Assembly: GCF_003665435.1 (NCBI RefSeq)
Contig: NZ_CP023407.1
Location: 4,451,501-4,515,500, forward strand
Length of the DNA stretch: 64,000 nucleotides
Direction of reading: 5' to 3'
From: Streptomyces fungicidicus
Lineage (GTDB): Bacteria; Actinomycetota; Actinomycetes; Streptomycetales; Streptomycetaceae
Shown here: one piece after another, positions 44,825 to 53,961 of the stretch
Layout of the letters: every line of letters begins with the position of its first letter
Position numbering within the stretch: the stretch's first letter is position 1
The notes under the pieces: model-generated
The model's database searches: none
Seen by the model: only the letters and a program-made list of their open reading frames with translations
What the model was told of the DNA's origin: nothing
Made by a program: the position numbers and the translations under genes

Positions 44825-46988
44825 CACCCAGGTGCACGAGCCCGCCGCGGTGCGGGCCGGCGACGGGCCCCGGCCCGCGGGCAGCGGCCCGCCCGGCTCC
44901 GACTCCCTTTTCAAGAACGCCTACTTCCTGATGCTCAGCACGGGCGTGTCCGCCGTACTGGGCCTGGGGTTCTGGCTCGTCGCCGCCCGCTACTACTCCG
45001 AGGACGCCGTCGGCCAGGGGTCCGCCGCGATCGCCGCGATGCGGCTGCTCGCCGGCATCACCGCGACCACGATGATCGGCGCCGTGGTCCGCTTCGTGCC
45101 CCGCGCGGGCCGCGAGACCGGACGCCTGGTGTGGGGCGTGTACGGGACGAGTTCGGTGGTCGTCGCCCTGGCCGCGGGCGTCTTCCTGCTCACGCTCGAC
45201 CAGTGGGGCGCCTCCTACGCGCCCCTCGGCACCCCCCTGGCCGGGGCGCTGTTCGTCGCCGCGTGCGTGGCCTGGGCGCTGCTCACCCTCCAGGACGGCG
45301 TGCTCACCGGGCTGCGCAAAGCCGAGTGGGTGCCGGCGGGCAACGCGGTGTTCTCCCTGGGCAAGCTGGTCCTGCTGGCCGTCCTCGCGAGCGCGCTGCC
45401 GGTGCTGGGCATCTTCGTCTCCTGGGCCGTGGCCATCGCCTTCTCCACGCTGCCGCTCGGCTGGCTGATCTTCCGCCGGCTCATCCCCCGGCAGGCCGCC
45501 GCCGACCACGACGTGCAGCCGCCCGCCCTGCGGTCCATGGGACGCTTCCTGGCCGGTGACTCGCTCGGCGCGCTGTTCAGCCTCGCCATGATCAACCTGC
45601 TGCCCGTGATGGTCGCGGTCCGCTTCAGCGCCGCGGAGAACGGCTACTTCTACGTGGCGTACACCGTCGGCGGCACGATGGAGTTCATGGCCATCAACAT
45701 GGCCTCGTCGCTCACCGCCCACGCCTCGCACGACCCGCGCCGGCTCGCCGACGGGGTGCGGGGGGCGCTGCGCAGGATGGCGCTGCTGCTGGTGCCGGTG
45801 GTCGCCGTGCTGGTCGTCTTCGCGCCCCAGATCCTCACGCCGTTCGACGCGGACTACGCCGAGCACGGCTCGACCGTGCTGCGGCTGCTCGCCCTCGGGG
45901 CGCTGCCCCGGGTGGTCGTGGAGCTGTACATCGGGGTGCTGCGGGTACAGGGGCGCACCGGAGTGCTGGCCGCGCTGCAGGGCGCGATGTGCGTGCTGGT
46001 GCTGGGCGGCGCGGCCGTGCTGTTCACCCCGGCGGGGATCGCGGGGGCCGGCTGGGCGGTGCTGGCCGGCATGACGCTGGTCGCGGCCGTCTCGGTGGTC
46101 GGGCTGCGCGCGACGCTGCGCGACAGGACCGGCGGGTCCGTGGAGCCTCCCTCCACCGCCCCCGAGTACGGCACCCGCTGGGCCCGGCTGAACGCCACCG
46201 CCGGGTACGGCACGGGCCGGCCCCGCCGTCCGGCGCACGGGGAGGCGCCTCGGGCCGCCCGGGGGGCTGTGGCGCGGGCGGGGCAGCCCTCCTGGGCCGC
46301 CGGGATGTCGCGTCCGGATCCCGTGGGCCTCGCGGAGCCGTCGCCCGGCGACGGATACGACCGGCGCCTGGGGCGCGTCCTCTGGGCGCTGCTCGGGATC
46401 GCCACCCTCGTCTTCTGGGCCGCGGTGCCCGGGGCCGCCGACGGCTCCGCCGGTGAGCTGACCGGACGCCGGCTGCTGGAGGGGCTGCCGCTCCCGGCGC
46501 TCGTGGCCGGGGGCACGCTGCTCCTCGTCTTCGTGGCCTCGGTGACGCTCCGCACCCGCGCCGAGCCCTGGCTGCCCGGTGCCGCGCTGGGCTCCGCGCT
46601 GGTCGCGCTGCACACCGCGCCCGTCGCCCTCGGCAGGGGACCGGAGCCCGTCGGCGGGACGCCGTACCGCGAGGCGGCCGGTCTCCTCGCGGAGACGGTG
46701 GGCCTCGACGGCCCCGGCCCGCTGCTGCGCTGGGCGCCGCTGGTCTGCCAGCTGCTGTGCCTCGTCCCCCTGTGGCTGCTGCTCGCGAGCGCGGGCCGGC
46801 GGCTGTCCTGGCGGGGGCGCTGGGGGGCGCTGTACCTCCTCGCGGTGGGCGCCTGGGTGTGGCGGGACGCCCTCGCCCCCGTCGCGCCGCCGCTGCTCGC
46901 CCTGCTCGTCGTACTGCACACGGCCGTGGTCCTCGTCCCGCTCCCGTCGCTCCGCGGGAGAAGACCGAGCGGCCGTCCCGAGGACTGA
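44817..46988 (+). CDS. Wzx/MATE-type polysaccharide flippase fused to a second membrane domain
   Basis: This 723-residue protein has two parts. Residues about 30-440 form a polysaccharide-transporter (Wzx-like) domain with some 12 helices, starting FKNAYFLMLSTGVSAVLGLG and including the usual ENGYFYVAYTVGGTMEF. A 70-residue disordered linker leads to a second domain (about 515-705) with around six helices. This resembles the central part of the next gene's product: WAPLV ... LVPLWLLL ... GAWVWRDALAP here against WWPLV ... LLPLLLI ... ANWVGQDYFSP there. The first domain should move a lipid-linked glycan across the membrane; the second has lost the conserved residues and may be structural. GTG start within the aminotransferase gene. 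Confidence 0.83.
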   Translation: MTDTQVHEPAAVRAGDGPRPAGSGPPGSDSLFKNAYFLMLSTGVSAVLGLGFWLVAARYYSEDAVGQGSAAIAAMRLLAGITATTMIGAVVRFVPRAGRETGRLVWGVYGTSSVVVALAAGVFLLTLDQWGASYAPLGTPLAGALFVAACVAWALLTLQDGVLTGLRKAEWVPAGNAVFSLGKLVLLAVLASALPVLGIFVSWAVAIAFSTLPLGWLIFRRLIPRQAAADHDVQPPALRSMGRFLAGDSLGALFSLAMINLLPVMVAVRFSAAENGYFYVAYTVGGTMEFMAINMASSLTAHASHDPRRLADGVRGALRRMALLLVPVVAVLVVFAPQILTPFDADYAEHGSTVLRLLALGALPRVVVELYIGVLRVQGRTGVLAALQGAMCVLVLGGAAVLFTPAGIAGAGWAVLAGMTLVAAVSVVGLRATLRDRTGGSVEPPSTAPEYGTRWARLNATAGYGTGRPRRPAHGEAPRAARGAVARAGQPSWAAGMSRPDPVGLAEPSPGDGYDRRLGRVLWALLGIATLVFWAAVPGAADGSAGELTGRRLLEGLPLPALVAGGTLLLVFVASVTLRTRAEPWLPGAALGSALVALHTAPVALGRGPEPVGGTPYREAAGLLAETVGLDGPGPLLRWAPLVCQLLCLVPLWLLLASAGRRLSWRGRWGALYLLAVGAWVWRDALAPVAPPLLALLVVLHTAVVLVPLPSLRGRRPSGRPED

Positions 46989-47024
46989 TCACGCTTCAGA
47001 GCCGAACCGCCAGGGGGGAACACC

Positions 47025-48989
47025 GTGCGTCCGCCAGCCACTCCACGCGAGAGATCCGCGCCCGAGCCGGGGAGCACGCCCGCGCCGTTCACCCCCGGCG
47101 AAGCCGCGCCGGAACTCACCCCCGGGTCGCGGGCCATGGTCTCGTCGGAGTCGTCGAGCACCGGCCACGAGCCCGTGACGGACCTCTCCGACCTCCCGCC
47201 CCTGTGGCCGGGGCGCCGGGGGCTCGCCGCAGCCCGGCCCGCCGTCCCGCTGCTCGCCGCGCTCGCCCTGTGGGGGTACGCGGTGCGGCACACCGATGTC
47301 TCGCGGCTCGACGACTTCGGACTCGTCACCGCGCTCCACCCCGCCTTCTGGGCCGGACTGGTGGTGCTCACGGCCGGTTTCGGGTTCACGGTCCGCGGTC
47401 CGCGACGGGCCGGCGGCTGGCCGGCGGCGTACGTGCTCGGGCTGCTGGTGATGGAGCGCGCGACGCAGGCCGTGCTCTACCCCACCCCGCTCTACGCCTG
47501 GGCGTGGAAGCACGACGGCGTCGTGGACCACCTGCTGACGGCCGGCGGCCTCCAGACCGCCGACCAGGTCGGCGACATGGCCGTGTACGACCAGTGGCCC
47601 GGCTTCTTCGCCGCCCAGGCCGCGCTGGTGCGGCTGCTGGGCGTGGAGTCCACGGCGATGTACATGGCCTGGTGGCCGCTGGTCTCCAGCCTGATGCTGC
47701 TGCTCCCGCTGCTGCTGATCTACCGCACCTTCACCGAGGACCCCCGGCTGATCTGGACCGCGGTCTGGCTGTTCTACGTCGCCAACTGGGTGGGGCAGGA
47801 CTACTTCTCCCCCCAGTCGGTGGCGTTCGCGCTGCACCTCGGGGTGCTGGCCGTGGTCCTGCGCCGGTACGGCCGGTCGCACGGAGGGCGCGCCCGGCAG
47901 GGGCAGGCCGTCTGGACGGTCGTGCTGAGCGTGCTGGTGGTGGCGATGGTCGTCTCGCACCAGCTCACCCCCGGCATGCTGGCCGTCTCGCTGCTCGCCC
48001 TGTGCCTGCTCCGCCGCTCCCGGGACTGGGTCCCGGCGGTCACCACGGTCGTGATCTTCCTGGCCTGGTGTCTGACGGCCGCGCTGCCCTTCCTGTCGGC
48101 CGCGATGCCGGACATGATCCGCTCCGTGGGCGACGTCGGCGGCAACGTGGCCACCGGTTACGGCACCACCCCGACCGGCACCGGGGCGGTCGCGACCTCC
48201 TGGGCGGCCCGGCTGCTGTCCGGCACGGTGATGCTGCTGGCGGTGGCCGGCGTGTGGCGTCAGCGGGTGCTGCGGCACCGGGCGATGCCGCTGCTGCTGG
48301 TCGCGGCGGCCCCGCTGCCGATGATCGTGGCGAGCAGCTACGGCAGCGAGATGATCTTCCGGGTGCTGATGTTCATGCTGCCCGGCGCCGCCTTCTTCGC
48401 CGCCGCCGCGCTGCTGCCCCCGGTGCGCACCCTCGCGGCCGAGGCCGGGACGGACGCCCGCGCCGCGGCACCCGCGGGGACCGGCGGACGGGGCGGCGTC
48501 GCCTTCTGGGGCCCGCTGGTCGCGCTGCTCGCCCTGACCCTCGCCTTCGTCCCGAGCTACTCGGGCAAGGACCGGATCAACTACTTCCCGCCGGGCGAGG
48601 TCGCCCTGGTCCAGCGGCTCTTCGACGAGGCGCCCGCGGGCTCCCTGGTCGTCGCCGCCAACCGCAACTACCCGCTCGCCCACCAGTCGTACGGGACCGT
48701 CGGCCACTACTGGTTCCTGGACGACGACCGCCGGCACGTCGACGAGATCCTCAGGAGCCCGGCCGCCACCCTCGCCCGCGACATGGCCGGAGTGGAGCGC
48801 CCGGGCCGCGCCTACCTGCTGCTCACCCAGGGGCAGCGGGCCGACTCGGAAATGAACGGTCAGCTCACCGGCGACCAGCTGGACCGCATACAGGAGTCCG
48901 TCGCCGCCTCCCCCCGCTTCCGCGAGGTCGCGGAGAACGGGGCGGGCGTGGTCTACGAACTCCGGACCGAAGGAGGAGCGGCGCGATGA
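47025..48989 (+). CDS. large polytopic membrane protein, possible GT-C-type glycosyltransferase
   Basis: This 654-residue protein has a disordered N terminus (about 60 residues), 10-12 membrane helices and a C-terminal soluble tail of about 130 residues (from YFPPGEVALVQRLFDE). Loop motifs YPTPLYAWAWKHDG, VYDQWPGFF and NWVGQDYFSPQ, with acidic residues at the membrane surface, are the kind of arrangement seen in GT-C glycosyltransferases and polymerases that use lipid-linked sugars. I do not recognise a specific family. The GTG start has AGGGGGGAA 5 bp upstream. It lies between the flippase and hydrolase genes, so a role in polymer assembly is the likely job. Confidence 0.78.
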   Translation: MRPPATPRERSAPEPGSTPAPFTPGEAAPELTPGSRAMVSSESSSTGHEPVTDLSDLPPLWPGRRGLAAARPAVPLLAALALWGYAVRHTDVSRLDDFGLVTALHPAFWAGLVVLTAGFGFTVRGPRRAGGWPAAYVLGLLVMERATQAVLYPTPLYAWAWKHDGVVDHLLTAGGLQTADQVGDMAVYDQWPGFFAAQAALVRLLGVESTAMYMAWWPLVSSLMLLLPLLLIYRTFTEDPRLIWTAVWLFYVANWVGQDYFSPQSVAFALHLGVLAVVLRRYGRSHGGRARQGQAVWTVVLSVLVVAMVVSHQLTPGMLAVSLLALCLLRRSRDWVPAVTTVVIFLAWCLTAALPFLSAAMPDMIRSVGDVGGNVATGYGTTPTGTGAVATSWAARLLSGTVMLLAVAGVWRQRVLRHRAMPLLLVAAAPLPMIVASSYGSEMIFRVLMFMLPGAAFFAAAALLPPVRTLAAEAGTDARAAAPAGTGGRGGVAFWGPLVALLALTLAFVPSYSGKDRINYFPPGEVALVQRLFDEAPAGSLVVAANRNYPLAHQSYGTVGHYWFLDDDRRHVDEILRSPAATLARDMAGVERPGRAYLLLTQGQRADSEMNGQLTGDQLDRIQESVAASPRFREVAENGAGVVYELRTEGGAAR

Positions 48990-49414
48990 CACCCCAGGAC
49001 CTCATGGCGCGCATGCTCCCGCCGTTCGCCGGCTGGCTGGCGCTGGCCGCCCTCGCGCTGCCCGGCGGCTCGCCACTGCGCGGCGCGGCGGTCGCCGTGT
49101 TCCTGGCGGCCGGCCCCGGCGCGGCACTGGTCGGCCTCTGCGGGCCGGCACTGCGCGCACGCCCCGCCCGGGGGCCGGTCGAGACCCGCAGGAGCGGCTT
49201 CGCCCACCGCTCCGACCAGCTGGAGCGGCTGATGCTGGTCGTCCTCGTCAGCGTCGGCGCGGTGATGGTCGTCGCGACGGCGCTGATCGCCACGCACACC
49301 TTCAGCGCACCACGGGTGCTGCTGACGCTGACCCTCCTGACCACCCTCGCCGCGTTCTGCCCGCGGCTGCGCGCCTCACCGGCGCCCGGCACACCGAAGG
49401 GTTCCGTTCCGTGA
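48986..49414 (+). CDS. small three-helix membrane protein of the glycan locus
   Basis: This 142-residue protein has membrane segments at about residues 14-32, 35-52 and 80-125 (the last long enough for two). A basic loop lies between them. It overlaps both neighbours by 4 bp and so is translated with them. AGGAGGAG lies 7-12 bp before the ATG. No family is recognised; an accessory part of the glycan assembly complex is the simplest guess. Confidence 0.75.
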   Translation: MTPQDLMARMLPPFAGWLALAALALPGGSPLRGAAVAVFLAAGPGAALVGLCGPALRARPARGPVETRRSGFAHRSDQLERLMLVVLVSVGAVMVVATALIATHTFSAPRVLLTLTLLTTLAAFCPRLRASPAPGTPKGSVP

Positions 49415-50490
49415 CGTCCCACCGCACCTTTCGCCCCGGCGGCGGCCGACGGCGGCTGCTGCTCACGTCCGCCACGGTCGTCGGCGCGCTCCTCGTCGCC
49501 CTGCTCGCCCTGCGCGACGCCTCCGGTCCGGCACGGCCCTCCGCGACGCGCGCGGAATGCCGGCCCACGGCCCTGCTCGAACCGCCGTGCGGCGCCTGGT
49601 TCGGCGCGTTCGTGCCGCACGACCGGCACGACCTGGCGGACAGGGTGCGGGCCTACGAGGAACGCGTGGGCCGCACCCTCGACGTCGTCTACACGTACCA
49701 CGACATGTCCCTGCCCCAAGAGGCTCGCAGGGAGGGGCAGTTGCTCACCCCGGAGGAACAGGACGTCGGCGAGGACCGCATGCTGCTGCTGTCCTGGGAG
49801 AGCAAGTGGTGGGGCGGTACGGAGGAACAGCAGCCGACGTGGAAGGAGATCGCGGCCGGGGGGCTGGACCGGACCGTCATCGACGTCCAGGCCCGGCGGA
49901 TCAAGGACTACGGCGAGCGCACCGGCAGGAAGGTCTTCCTCTCCTTCGACCTGGAGATGGACACCCGCACCCCGCAGAACGGCACACCGGCCGAGTACGT
50001 GAAGGCGTACCGGCACATCCACGACCGGTTCCGGGAGCTGGGTGTCGACAACGTGGTGTGGACCTGGATCATCACCGGCTACCTCGGCCACGCCGCCCTG
50101 TTCGAGCGGATGTACCCGGGGGACCGGTACGTCGACTGGATCGGCTACAACCAGTACAACTACTACCGCTGCCACAACGCGGACTGGCTCACCTTCGCGC
50201 AGACCCAGACCGCCGCCCACGCGTGGATACGCGCGCACATCTCCGGCGACAAGCCGCTGATGCTCTCCGAGTTCGGCACCGCGGACGACCCGGCCCGCCC
50301 CGGCCGGCAGGCCGAGTGGTACGCGCGGGTGCCGCGGGTGCTGAAGAGCCTGGACGGGGTCAGGGCGGCCCTCCAGTGGAACCACCGGGACCCCGGCCCC
50401 CACTGCGATCTGTCGGTGGCCGGGGACGCGGCGTGGGCGAGCCTGCGCGAGGCGGTGTCCGACCCGTACCTGAACCAGCCGTCGGGCTGA
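49411..50490 (+). CDS. GH26-like glycoside hydrolase, membrane-anchored or secreted
   Basis: This 359-residue protein has an N-terminal signal-anchor (RRRLLLTSATVVGALLVALL) and a glycoside-hydrolase barrel: GAWFGAFVPHDRHDL, then VFLSFDLEMDTRTP (candidate acid/base Glu), VVWTWIITGYLGHA, YVDWIGYNQYNYYR and LMLSEFGTADD (candidate nucleophile Glu). This pattern is that of GH26, mostly beta-mannanases and related endo-enzymes. As the last gene of the operon it probably trims or releases the polymer made by this locus. GTG start overlaps the preceding stop. Substrate is not known. Confidence 0.82.
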   Translation: MTSHRTFRPGGGRRRLLLTSATVVGALLVALLALRDASGPARPSATRAECRPTALLEPPCGAWFGAFVPHDRHDLADRVRAYEERVGRTLDVVYTYHDMSLPQEARREGQLLTPEEQDVGEDRMLLLSWESKWWGGTEEQQPTWKEIAAGGLDRTVIDVQARRIKDYGERTGRKVFLSFDLEMDTRTPQNGTPAEYVKAYRHIHDRFRELGVDNVVWTWIITGYLGHAALFERMYPGDRYVDWIGYNQYNYYRCHNADWLTFAQTQTAAHAWIRAHISGDKPLMLSEFGTADDPARPGRQAEWYARVPRVLKSLDGVRAALQWNHRDPGPHCDLSVAGDAAWASLREAVSDPYLNQPSG

Positions 50491-50509
50491 CGGGGCCGGC
50501 CGGCGGCGC

Positions 50510-51307
50510 TCAGCCCGCGAAGCGCGGCCCGTTGAGCGCCGCCAGGCCGCGCCGGTACCAGCGCCAGGCGAGCGTCCGCGCACCGTCCCCGTACGGGGCG
50601 ATCCGCGCCCCGTCGCCCGCCAGCCAGGCCTCGACGTCGGCGACGGTGTGGCTCCTGCGGACGATCAGCCGGGCGATGCGGTAGCGCTCGTCCCGGCCGG
50701 AACTGAGCGCGTGCCGCACGGCGGTGGCCGTCTCGTATCCGGCACGGGCGGCCATGGCGCGCACCCGCGGACTGTTGTAGCCGTGCGGATAGGCGAGGTG
50801 CGGGACGGAGTGGCCGAGAGCGTCCTCCAGCACGGCCTTGGAGTCGACCAGTTCGGCGCGCAGCCGGCGGGGGGTGAGCGTGTCCAGCTGGGCGTGGGTG
50901 ACGGTGTGGCTGCCGATCTCCATCCCGGACCGCTCCAGCCGCACCGCCCGGTCCAGGGTCATCATCGGCGCGGGCGGCAGCAGACTGCGGCCGCCCGGGG
51001 CCACGGCGCCGGTGGTGAGATAGGCGGTGGCGGGCAGTCCACGGGCGGCCAGGGCGTCGGCGGTGGGGCCGGGCAGGTCGGCGAAGCCGTCGTCGAAGGT
51101 GAGCAGCACCGGCCGCGGCGGCAGCGGCGCCCGCCCGGCGAGATGGCCGGCCAGGGCGCTGATGGTGACGGGCGTGCGGCCGCTGTCCACGACGGCGTCC
51201 AGGTGGGCCGCGAACTGCCGGGGCGTGACGGTGAACTCGGCGATCCAGTCCGGCGGATCGTCCATCACGGCGTGGTAGAGGAACACGGGCACGGCCGCCG
51301 GGTTCAT
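50510..51307 (-). CDS. NodB-type polysaccharide deacetylase
   Basis: This 265-residue protein has the carbohydrate esterase 4 motifs: LLTFDDGFADL (catalytic Asp and metal Asp) and GSHTVTHAQLD (metal His pair), then AYPHGYNSPRVRAMA. There is no signal peptide or membrane anchor, so it may work inside on a lipid-linked intermediate. It is last in a leftward run of three and converges with the GH26-like gene across 19 bp. It overlaps the glycosyltransferase gene by 4 bp. Confidence 0.92.
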   Translation of the reverse strand: MNPAAVPVFLYHAVMDDPPDWIAEFTVTPRQFAAHLDAVVDSGRTPVTISALAGHLAGRAPLPPRPVLLTFDDGFADLPGPTADALAARGLPATAYLTTGAVAPGGRSLLPPAPMMTLDRAVRLERSGMEIGSHTVTHAQLDTLTPRRLRAELVDSKAVLEDALGHSVPHLAYPHGYNSPRVRAMAARAGYETATAVRHALSSGRDERYRIARLIVRRSHTVADVEAWLAGDGARIAPYGDGARTLAWRWYRRGLAALNGPRFAG

Positions 51308-52632
51308 CGCGTCCCCCTTCCCGCCGTGCTCACCGGGGCGCGCCGGGCCCGCAGATAACCGAGCGGCCCGTACAGCATTCCCCTGCGCTGCAGTCGTGAC
51401 AGACGGCGCGGCCAGGGATGGGTGCGGGTGTCATGCGCGCCCGGCGCACCGCCGCCGTCCGTGTCGCGCGCCTCGGTCAGCGCGCGGGCGCGGGCCAGAC
51501 CGCGCGGCAGCCGGGCGAGGAACGCCGGCAGCAGCGCGGGACGGTTGACCAGGATCGCGGTGAGATAGGCGGTGAGGCCGGCCCCGTAGCCGTACGCCTG
51601 GGTCTCCAGGTCGGACCAGGTCTCCCGGTGGTGGTGCCACACCAGCGCGTACGGCGTGTAGCGCAGCCGGTGCCCCTGGGCGAGGACGCGGACGAAGCCG
51701 TACAGGTCGTCGCCGCCCCGCGCGGCCGTCCCGGCTCCGGTCGCCGGGTCGAATCCGCCGACGGCACGCAGCACGTCCGTGCGGAACGCCATGTTCGCGC
51801 CGGAGCCGAAGCGGCCCGCGGTGAAGGGGAACAGCGGCTCGTCGCGCGGCGGGTCCCCGGGGTCGTACGTCGTCGGGGTGAAGCCCTTCGCGAAGCCGCC
51901 GTGGCTCTCCAGGAGGACCTGGGCCGGGGTGCGCAGCCGGGCGGGCAGGATCAGCCCGGTGGCGCAGCCGAGCCGCGGGTCGGCGGCGAACGGCGCGGTC
52001 AGTTCGCCGAGCCAGCGGGGATCGGCCACCACGTCGTCGTCGGTGAAGGCGACGACCTCGCCCCGCGCCAGCGCCAGCCCCCTGTTGTGCGCGACCGCGA
52101 GTCCTGGCACCGGCTCGCACACGTAGCGCACCCGCTCCCCGTACTTCCGCTCCACCAGTTCCCGGGTCCCGCCGGTCACCGGCGCGTTGTCGACGACGAC
52201 GACCTCGAACCGCGGATGGTCCTGCGCGAGCAGCGAGTCCAGCGCCCGGGCGAGCTGCCCGGCCCGCTCCCGGGTGGCCACGACGACCGAGGCGTACGGC
52301 GGCACCGCCGCATTCCCCGCCGCATTCCCCGCCGCATTCCCCGCCGCGTTCCCCGCCGCGTCCCCCGCGGCGGCCTCCCGCGGCGCCCCGGAGGCCGCCG
52401 CCGTCAGGACCGCCCGCGGGTCCGCGCCCTCCGGCACACGGGTCAGCAGGGTGGCCACCGGCCGGCCCGACCGTCTGACCAGCAGGAACACCTCGCCATG
52501 GGTCACCGGCGGGCCCCCGGGGCCGGGTCTCAGCACGGCCTCGTCACCGTCCAGGTCGAGGTCGGCGACCTGCACGGCGCCGATCTCCAGGAACCGCCGT
52601 ATCTCCTCCCGCACCACCGCTCTCCGGGACAC
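51304..52632 (-). CDS. family 2 glycosyltransferase with N-terminal extra domain
   Basis: This 442-residue protein has an N-terminal domain of about 85 residues (EEIRRFLEIGAVQVADLDLDG ...), a linker of repeated Gly-Asn-Ala-Ala units, and a GT-A family 2 domain starting ASVVVATRERAGQLARALDS. Key residues are VVVDNAP, FTDDDVVADPRWL (DxD) and GGDDLYGFVR. There is no QxxRW motif and no membrane domain, so it adds single sugars rather than a processive chain. GTG 52632 has GGGAGG at ideal distance; GTG 52650 is an alternative that overlaps the preceding stop. Confidence 0.88.
   Translation of the reverse strand: MSRRAVVREEIRRFLEIGAVQVADLDLDGDEAVLRPGPGGPPVTHGEVFLLVRRSGRPVATLLTRVPEGADPRAVLTAAASGAPREAAAGDAAGNAAGNAAGNAAGNAAVPPYASVVVATRERAGQLARALDSLLAQDHPRFEVVVVDNAPVTGGTRELVERKYGERVRYVCEPVPGLAVAHNRGLALARGEVVAFTDDDVVADPRWLGELTAPFAADPRLGCATGLILPARLRTPAQVLLESHGGFAKGFTPTTYDPGDPPRDEPLFPFTAGRFGSGANMAFRTDVLRAVGGFDPATGAGTAARGGDDLYGFVRVLAQGHRLRYTPYALVWHHHRETWSDLETQAYGYGAGLTAYLTAILVNRPALLPAFLARLPRGLARARALTEARDTDGGGAPGAHDTRTHPWPRRLSRLQRRGMLYGPLGYLRARRAPVSTAGRGTR
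52307..52366. repeat. five 12-bp repeats in the glycosyltransferase linker
   Basis: GCCGCATTCCCC occurs three times exactly, followed by two variants, each 12 bp. Read on the minus strand the units encode a Gly-Asn-Ala-Ala type linker between the two domains of the glycosyltransferase. Copy number is likely to vary between strains. Confidence 0.9.
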
Positions 52633-52646
52633 CCGTCCTCCCCTCC

Positions 52647-53732
52647 TCACGGCCGGCGCAGCCGCGCCGCGCCCCTCAGGACCCGCGACGCCGGCGCCGC
52701 GAGGCGCGGATGGGCGCGGACGAAGCCGTGCGCGCGGCGCACGGGCTCACGGCTCAGCCAGTGCAGCGCCGCGCCCACGCCCGGACGGGTCACCGCCCCC
52801 TCGTAGACGGCGAGTTCGCCCGTCTTCAGCGAGTCCTTGTACTCGGCGGGGCCGCGCCCCATGTCGAGCATCCCGATGCCCTCGGCCGCCGCCGCCTCGG
52901 CCATCCGCAGATGCAGCACGAGACCGGGCGAGTACTTCGCGAACTCCACGTCGTAGGCCGGGAACCAGCAGGCCAGCACGGACGCCGACCGCAGCCCGAA
53001 GTGCGCGGCGACCGGGCGGTCACCGGCGTACAGGACCGACAGGGTGCCCGTGCACTGCGCGGACCGGGTCTCGGCGAGCCGGCCCACGAGCCGGGCGATC
53101 CACTCCCGCGCGAACCGGTCGCGGCGCCCGGTCCTGCGGTACTGCGCCGACTTCCACCCGACGAGCGCGCGCAGCGCGGCCGGGTCCCGCTCGTCGAAGA
53201 CGAACCGCACGGCCCCGGCCCGGCGGCCCAGCCTGCGCTCCTTGGCCAGCGTGGTCTTCAGGAACTTCGGCGACTGGGTGCGCAGCACCGACTCGTACGT
53301 CTCGTAGCCCTTCTCCACGTCGATGACGTAGGTGGCGTGCTCCTCGGCCGCGTACGGCACGAACAACCCCTGGCCGGCCTCCAGGTTGTCGAAGGCGAAG
53401 CTCGACACCGAGCAGCCGCGCAGCAGTTCACCGGCCTCCGGGGCCGCACCGGGGGCCAGGACCGCGCCCTGGCAGTCCGACACCCCGAGCCCGATCGCCC
53501 TGCCCTGCCCCCACGCGCCCCGCTCGTACGGCAGGAAGCCCGCCGGTTCCGCCCGCTCGTACAGCACCGCGACCCGGGCCTGTGGCCGGACCCGGCCCAC
53601 CGCGACGGTGAACTCCGGTTCCATGAAGGGGTTGCGCGGCGCGTCCGCCAGGGCGCGCAGTTCCCGCCAGCGCTCCCGCTCCCCCTCGCCGAGTTCCCGC
53701 GGACTCAGCACACGCATGCGTCCACCGCTCAC
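52647..53732 (-). CDS. CelD/BcsL-type GNAT acyltransferase
   Basis: This 361-residue protein belongs to the GNAT_6 (CelD/BcsL, FemAB-like) group: NPFMEPEFTVAVGR, SPKFLKTTLAKERRLGR, GTLSVLYAGDRPVAAHFGLR and YDVEFAKYSPGLVLHLRMAE. Such enzymes transfer acyl or aminoacyl groups in exopolysaccharide and envelope loci. It heads the leftward run with the glycosyltransferase and deacetylase. GTG at 53732 follows GGGGGGTCA; an ATG at 53717 is also possible. Confidence 0.85.
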   Translation of the reverse strand: MSGGRMRVLSPRELGEGERERWRELRALADAPRNPFMEPEFTVAVGRVRPQARVAVLYERAEPAGFLPYERGAWGQGRAIGLGVSDCQGAVLAPGAAPEAGELLRGCSVSSFAFDNLEAGQGLFVPYAAEEHATYVIDVEKGYETYESVLRTQSPKFLKTTLAKERRLGRRAGAVRFVFDERDPAALRALVGWKSAQYRRTGRRDRFAREWIARLVGRLAETRSAQCTGTLSVLYAGDRPVAAHFGLRSASVLACWFPAYDVEFAKYSPGLVLHLRMAEAAAAEGIGMLDMGRGPAEYKDSLKTGELAVYEGAVTRPGVGAALHWLSREPVRRAHGFVRAHPRLAAPASRVLRGAARLRRP

Positions 53733-53961
53733 CTGACCCCCCGATCAAGTCCCCCCTGGACATCTGGAAGGTACCGCCCGGGACCGGCTCGCCGGTAGAT
53801 AGCGGCGCATGTTCTCGCCAAACGGGGAAAGAGTCCTCAACCGGTCCGTACCCGGCGATGACGGAAGGCGAACCGCACCGAAAGCGAGCCGTTCCGTACA
53901 CGGTGGGCAGCGGATCCGTCCACGGTGAATCGGGCCGTCGTGTTGTCCGTATTCTCTGATC

